Shown: piece by piece, positions 41,763-45,059 of the stretch | How the letters are laid out: each line of letters starts with the position of its first letter | Position numbering within the stretch: the stretch's first letter is position 1 | Source of the DNA: Spirochaetaceae bacterium | GTDB lineage: Bacteria > Spirochaetota > Spirochaetia > SZUA-6 > Bin103 | Length of the DNA stretch: 45,059 nucleotides | Assembly (NCBI GenBank): GCA_028818385.1 | Contig: JAPPNY010000088.1 | Coordinates: forward strand, 1-45,059 | Direction: 5' to 3' | Program-made: the position numbers and the translations under genes | Notes under the pieces: generated by a model | Databases searched by the model: none | Seen by the model: only the letters and a program-made list of their open reading frames with translations | What the model was told of the DNA's origin: nothing

Positions 41763-42928
41763 GCCGCGTCCTGATCCCGCACGACGCGCCGCAAGCCGCG
41801 GAGCTGCTCGCGAACGACCCCGACCTGCAACCCACGCTGGCGCCGGGCGACTTCGACGACCGCTTCCTGGCGCTGCACCGGCAGCTCTTCCGCACCGGCG
41901 AGCCGGACTTCTACGAGGTCACCACGCACGTCTACCGCCCGCCGGCGCCCTACCACATCGCCGATCACCAGTTCCTGTGGGACGGGAGCCGCTGGCACCT
42001 GCTGTACGTCACCGGCGACATCAGCCGGATCGACGCCTACCGCCGGCACATGGAGGCCGGCCGGCTGGACGAGGCGGCGGCCGAGAGCCCGGAGATCGGG
42101 ATCGGCCATGCCAGGGGCGACAGCCTCGGAACGCTGGCCTTCCACCGCAACCTGCTGCTGCCCTCGCAGGGCGCGTTCGACAAGGTGACCCGCGGCGTGC
42201 CGTATTGCTTCCGCTACGAGGGACGCTGGGGGATGCTCTACGAGGTGCGCGGCGAAGGGGGCGACCACCAGTGCCTGGCGTGGTCGGACGACGTGGAGGA
42301 CTGGACGCAGGATGACGACAACCCCGCGTTCGGGTTGCCGTCGTGGGGACCGAACCCGGGCGGAGCGGCGCAGGACGTCTGCGTGCTGCGGCGGCCCGGC
42401 GGGCTGTACCTGATCTTCTTCAAGTCGAGGGCGGGCGACGGTCAGGTCGCGGTCGGGCTCAACGCGACGCGCGACTTCCGCACCTTCGTCGAGCTCGGAC
42501 CGGTGTTCCGAACGCCGCCGATGCTGCGCGGCACCATCGGCATCGAGTCGCCGTGCGTGATCGAGCGGGACGGCATGTGGCACCTGTTCTTCACGCTCGG
42601 ACCGGGTACGTGGCATGCGGTCAGCGACCGGCCGACCGGGTTTCTGCAGGGCGGCACCTACTGGCGGGTGGGGACCGGCAGCTACCTGCTCGGCCACTTC
42701 CACGCCGCCGAGGTGTTCGGCCGCGACGGCCGCTGGCTCCTTTCGACCACGCGCAAGGAGCAGTCGCGCCTGGAGAACCGCAGGCAGGGGCGGCTCTGCT
42801 ACCGAGGTACCTACGAGGACGAGATCGTCCTGGAGGAAGGGGTGTTCCTGAGCGAGATCGAGTGGGACGGCGATCAGCCGTTGTTGGCGAAACCCGATCT
42901 GGCCAAGCCCGATCTGGAGGGCGTGTGA
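41759..42928 (+). CDS. Second glycosyl hydrolase-like beta-propeller protein (GH43/32-like)
   Basis: A 389-residue protein with the same style of propeller blades: YHIADHQFLWDGSRWHLLYV, LAWSDDVEDWTQDDDNPAFG, GGAAQDVCVLRRPGGLYLIF, VGLNATRDFRTFVELGPVF and IESPCVIERDGMWHLFFTLG. SPCVIERDGMWHLFF closely resembles the GH43/GH32 glutamate blade (xEx-P-x-x-x-x-x-G-x-W-x-L). LGHFHAAEVFGRDGRWLLST would hold another acid. It lacks a signal peptide. It shares little direct identity with its neighbour, so the pair is not a recent duplication. Its 5' end overlaps the preceding gene and its stop overlaps the VOC gene start, 4 nt each. Confidence 0.72.
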   Translation: MSRVLIPHDAPQAAELLANDPDLQPTLAPGDFDDRFLALHRQLFRTGEPDFYEVTTHVYRPPAPYHIADHQFLWDGSRWHLLYVTGDISRIDAYRRHMEAGRLDEAAAESPEIGIGHARGDSLGTLAFHRNLLLPSQGAFDKVTRGVPYCFRYEGRWGMLYEVRGEGGDHQCLAWSDDVEDWTQDDDNPAFGLPSWGPNPGGAAQDVCVLRRPGGLYLIFFKSRAGDGQVAVGLNATRDFRTFVELGPVFRTPPMLRGTIGIESPCVIERDGMWHLFFTLGPGTWHAVSDRPTGFLQGGTYWRVGTGSYLLGHFHAAEVFGRDGRWLLSTTRKEQSRLENRRQGRLCYRGTYEDEIVLEEGVFLSEIEWDGDQPLLAKPDLAKPDLEGV

Positions 42929-43401
42929 GCACGGTGGCAACGGGCCTCTGGCACTTCAGCTACACGGTCCGCGACCTGGACCGCAGCATCGACTTCTACT
43001 GCCGGCTGATCGGCATGGAGCTCGTCCACCGGCAACGGGGGGCCAACCCCTACACGGCGCGCCTGGTGGCGTACGCGGACGCCGACATCGACGTGGCGAT
43101 GCTGCGCATCCCCGACTGTCCGGTGGACGTGAGCGGCCACCACCTGGAGCTGGTGCAGTACCTCCACCCAGCGGGCGCGCCCATCGACACAGCCACCAAC
43201 CGTCCGGGCGTCGCCCACATGGCGTTCATGGTCGACGACATCCACGCGATGTACGACCGGCTGATCGCCGAGGGGGTGCGCTTCAAGAGCGAGCCGGTGC
43301 CGATCGAGGCGGGCCGCAACAAGGGCGGCTTCGCCGTCTACTTCAACGACTTCGACGGCATCCCGCTGGAACTGCTGCAGCCTCCGCCGCACGCACGGTG
43401 A
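42925..43401 (+). CDS. VOC-superfamily (glyoxalase/bleomycin-resistance fold) protein
   Basis: A 158-residue two-module VOC protein. Module 1 begins GLWHFSYTVRDLDRSIDFYC with H as first metal ligand and HHLELVQYLHP with a Glu. Module 2 has GVAHMAFMVDDIHAMYDRLI with His and FNDFDGIPLELLQPPP with Glu. The four ligands HxE/HxE are therefore intact, as in metal-dependent glyoxalases, epimerases and dioxygenases. In this operon an epimerase or lyase role on a sugar-derived compound is an inference. It starts at GTG 42925 within a GTGA overlap and ends in another GTGA overlap with the DUF3500 gene. Confidence 0.9.
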   Translation: MSTVATGLWHFSYTVRDLDRSIDFYCRLIGMELVHRQRGANPYTARLVAYADADIDVAMLRIPDCPVDVSGHHLELVQYLHPAGAPIDTATNRPGVAHMAFMVDDIHAMYDRLIAEGVRFKSEPVPIEAGRNKGGFAVYFNDFDGIPLELLQPPPHAR

Positions 43402-44419
43402 GTTCCCGCCGGCTCCGAACCGCCCTGCTGGCCGCCGGGGCCGTGCTGTGCGCGGCGTCCGCGGCGATGGCCGATCCGTCGGCGCGGGACGACGTCGCGG
43501 CTGCGGCCGCCGCGGCGGACCGGTTCCTGCGGACGCTCGATCCGGCGCAGGCCCGCGCCGCCGTGCTGCCGCCGGACAGCCCGCTCATCGTCAACTGGTC
43601 GAACCTGCCGGCCGGCATGGCCGGATTCGAGCGCAACGGGGTGCGCATCGGCGACCTGCAAGACGCGCAGCGCGCCGCGCTGCATGACTTCCTGACGACA
43701 GCTCTCAGCCGCGCGGGTGCCGCGCTGGTATACGGCGTGATCGCCGCGGAGGCCGTGCTGGCTGATGCCTCGCGAGCGTCCCGGCTCGGCTGGCACCCCG
43801 ACAACTACTGGCTGGCCTTCTTCGGCGAGCCGTCGGCGGCGGGCGACTGGAGCTGGCAGTTCGGCGGCCACCACCTCGCGATCAACGTTGCCGTGACCGG
43901 CGGCGTCATGAGCATGTCACCGTCGTTCATCGGCATCGAGCCGGCGGCATTCGTGCTGGACGGGTCGGAGATGGCGCCGCTGCGCGGTCACGCCGCGGGC
44001 GGGGTCGCCTTGCTGGGAGCCCTGCCCGGCGAACAGCGGGACGCCGCGACCGTGAGCGGCCGTCCGTGGGACCTGTACGCGGGCGCCGGCCGCGACGGCG
44101 TGATTCCGCCGGTCGAAGGGAGCCCCGTCGCCGGCTGGCCGGCGGAACGGCAGCGGCAACTCTCGATCTGATCGGCCTGTGGGTGAGCGTCATGCCGCCG
44201 GCGGCTGCCGAACGCAGGATGGCGGAGATCGAAGCGGAGCTGCCCGAAGTGCGCTTCGCGTGGAACGGACGGACCGACGGGTCGGGCTCCATCTACTACC
44301 GCATCCAGGGCCCGACGCTGCTCATCGAGTTCTCGACCCGTGGCTCGCTGGGCGCCGCGGGCGGTCACTACCACTCGATCTACCGCAACCTCAGCAACGA
44401 GTACGGACGCCGCCAATGA
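43398..44419 (+). pseudogene. DUF3500 secreted protein, interrupted by a -1 frameshift
   Basis: The first part (43398-44171) encodes a signal peptide (RRLRTALLAAGAVLCAASAA, cleaved near AMADP), then a DUF3500 body with WSNLPAGMAGFERNGVRIGD, NYWLAFFGEPSAAGDWSWQF and GGHHLAINVAVTGGVMSMSP. It stops at 44171. The family C-terminus, GSIYYRIQGPTLLIEFSTRG and HYHSIYRNLSNEYG, continues in another frame up to a stop at 44417-44419. The frames join at CTCTC (44160-44164): one extra C there would read ...QRQLLDLIGLWV. The second-frame stop overlaps the ybjQ ATG by 4 nt, as all other joints in this operon do, so the rejoined frame is the ancestral one. It is either a recent mutation or a sequencing error. 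The function of DUF3500 is unknown. Confidence 0.85.
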
Positions 44420-44742
44420 TTCTGACCACCACCCCCACGATCGAAGGCAAGCGCATCGGCCACTACCACGGCATTGTCACGGGAGAGGCGATCATCAGCG
44501 CGAATACGCTCAAGGACCTCCTCGGCGGCATTCAGGAGCTCGTCGGCGGCCGCCCCGCGGACTACGAGCCCGAGCTTCGCGACGCCCGCGAGAAGGCCCT
44601 GCAACGCATCGCGGAAGCGGCGGAACAGAAGGGAGGTGACGCGGTCGTCGGAGTCTCCGTCGACTACGAAGCCTTCAGCCACGGCGAGATGATGCTCATG
44701 CTGATGGTCACGGCCACCGGGACTGCGGTCTCCACCGACTGA
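44416..44742 (+). CDS. YbjQ/UPF0145-family protein
   Basis: A 108-residue protein. MILTTTPTIEGKRIGHYHGI and VTGEAIISANTLKDLLGGIQ form the YbjQ N-terminus. LVGGRPADYEPELRDAREKA, then LQRIAEAAEQKGGDAVVGVS, VDYEAF and MLMVTATGTAV complete the fold, a pentameric beta-rich ring seen in YbjQ structures. The family is sometimes called heavy-metal binding, on weak evidence. It overlaps the rejoined DUF3500 frame by 4 nt, is the last gene of the five-gene operon and is intact. The N-terminal ATG is the family start. Confidence 0.9.
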   Translation: MILTTTPTIEGKRIGHYHGIVTGEAIISANTLKDLLGGIQELVGGRPADYEPELRDAREKALQRIAEAAEQKGGDAVVGVSVDYEAFSHGEMMLMLMVTATGTAVSTD

Positions 44743-44789
44743 ACCAGAGAGCCTCCACAAGGACCCGCGTCAAGTCCTGCGTCATACAT

Positions 44790-44993
44790 CGAGACCGCCT
44801 CCGGGAGATGGTGGGGATTCTTCGCCGTGTCGAGGACTACGCCGGCTGCTCTGCGCTGGTGGCGTTGCCCTGGTTCCGCTCGGAGGCCCTGCCGGGATTC
44901 GCGGGGCTCACGCCCGATCGGCTGGTGCGCGAGGGCAAGGAGAGCTACGTTCATGCCCACCTCGATCGGGTCATGGCCGGCGGCTATGCCTGA
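44790..44993 (+). pseudogene. C-terminal remnant of an MbcA/ParS/Xre-type antitoxin
   Basis: The frame encodes RDRLREMVGILRRVEDYAGC, then SALVALPWFRSEALPGFAGL and TPDRLVREGKESYVHAHLDRVMAGGYA. That pattern (LREMvxIlnRV, WFRsxpLPxFgGxTpxdLV, YLDhxxxGGyA) is the toxin-binding C-terminus of the MbcA/ParS/Xre antitoxins that pair with RES-type or other toxins. The N-terminal half is absent: between the ybjQ stop (44742) and here the frame has no ATG, GTG or TTG start except ATG 44808, which is inside the conserved block. No toxin follows in the last 66 bases, where I see no gene. It is therefore a truncated relic or an unusually short antitoxin. Confidence 0.6.
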
Positions 44994-45059
44994 TCGTCTG
45001 AGTCTTCAGGAGTAACTGTTCAGGCGTAGGGTAGTTCGTTCGGCAGATTTCGGCAACGG

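Noticed and set aside
41750..42940. Minus-strand open frame of 396 codons opposite the second glycosidase-like gene
   Set aside because: It is an antisense shadow; the plus strand has blade motifs and 4-nt overlaps at both ends.

Overview
The window is about 45 kb of high-GC, gene-dense bacterial DNA with ATG, GTG and some TTG starts and many 4-nt ATGA/GTGA gene overlaps. It carries roughly 47 protein genes and no rRNA, tRNA or CRISPR that I can see. A tripartite MacAB-like export operon and a secreted beta-rich protein suggest a diderm cell. The mix of three phytanoyl-CoA dioxygenase-like genes, amidohydrolases, an enolase-superfamily enzyme, a Gfo/Idh/MocA oxidoreductase, an acetamidase-like protein, a sulfatase, beta-propeller glycosidase-like proteins and many toxin-antitoxin pieces resembles uncultured, metagenome-derived marine or host-associated bacteria. 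I cannot name the phylum from the sequence alone. No gap above 300 bases lacks a gene.

Layout. 1-2.1 kb: end of an MFS transporter, a HAD phosphatase and an ATP-dependent DNA ligase of LigC type. 2.1-3.8 kb (minus): ribbon-helix-helix protein, GNAT acetyltransferase, sulfotransferase-like protein. 4.0-6.6 kb: amidohydrolase plus mannonate-dehydratase-like enolase-superfamily enzyme behind a good sigma70-type promoter. 6.5-7.3 kb: AbrB/PIN toxin-antitoxin pair. 7.3-10.4 kb: a stand-alone LigD-type polymerase domain, divergent from a PolX-PHP protein whose polymerase active site is lost. 10.4-13.1 kb: UMF1-type transporter, GNAT, DUF309. 13.1-15.6 kb: methylmalonate-semialdehyde dehydrogenase, PhyH dioxygenase, NIPSNAP. 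15.6-21.1 kb (minus): Yip1-like membrane protein, adaptor, ATPase and two MacB-like permeases. 21.2-26.3 kb: SDR, a Cox11-domain fusion, VapBC, Gfo/Idh, a decayed DUF433/DUF5615 module between direct repeats, and an acetamidase. 26.3-31.5 kb: PhyH, two different AAA ATPases with PD-(D/E)XK-like C-termini, a metallo-beta-lactamase-fold hydrolase, a cupin. 31.5-36.6 kb: sulfatase, a degenerate/intact amidohydrolase pair, PhyH, a secreted protein. 36.7-40.2 kb (minus): MoxR-DUF58 operon. 40.2-44.7 kb: a five-gene, 4-nt-overlap operon of two glycosidase-like propellers, a VOC protein, a frameshifted DUF3500 protein and YbjQ. The end holds an N-terminally truncated MbcA/ParS/Xre-type antitoxin.

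The most notable observations are: (1) a PolX with all three catalytic aspartates replaced but an intact PHP nuclease site, beside a split LigC/PolDom pair; (2) a toxin-antitoxin module bracketed by 37-bp direct repeats that each carry a -10 element, with a half-missing toxin; (3) a Cox11/CtaG copper-binding domain on an unrelated N-terminal region, away from any oxidase genes; (4) a recurring TANNNT box 6-9 nt before start codons with no Shine-Dalgarno, which points to widespread leaderless transcription; and (5) a -1 frameshift in the DUF3500 gene revealed by operon overlap structure.
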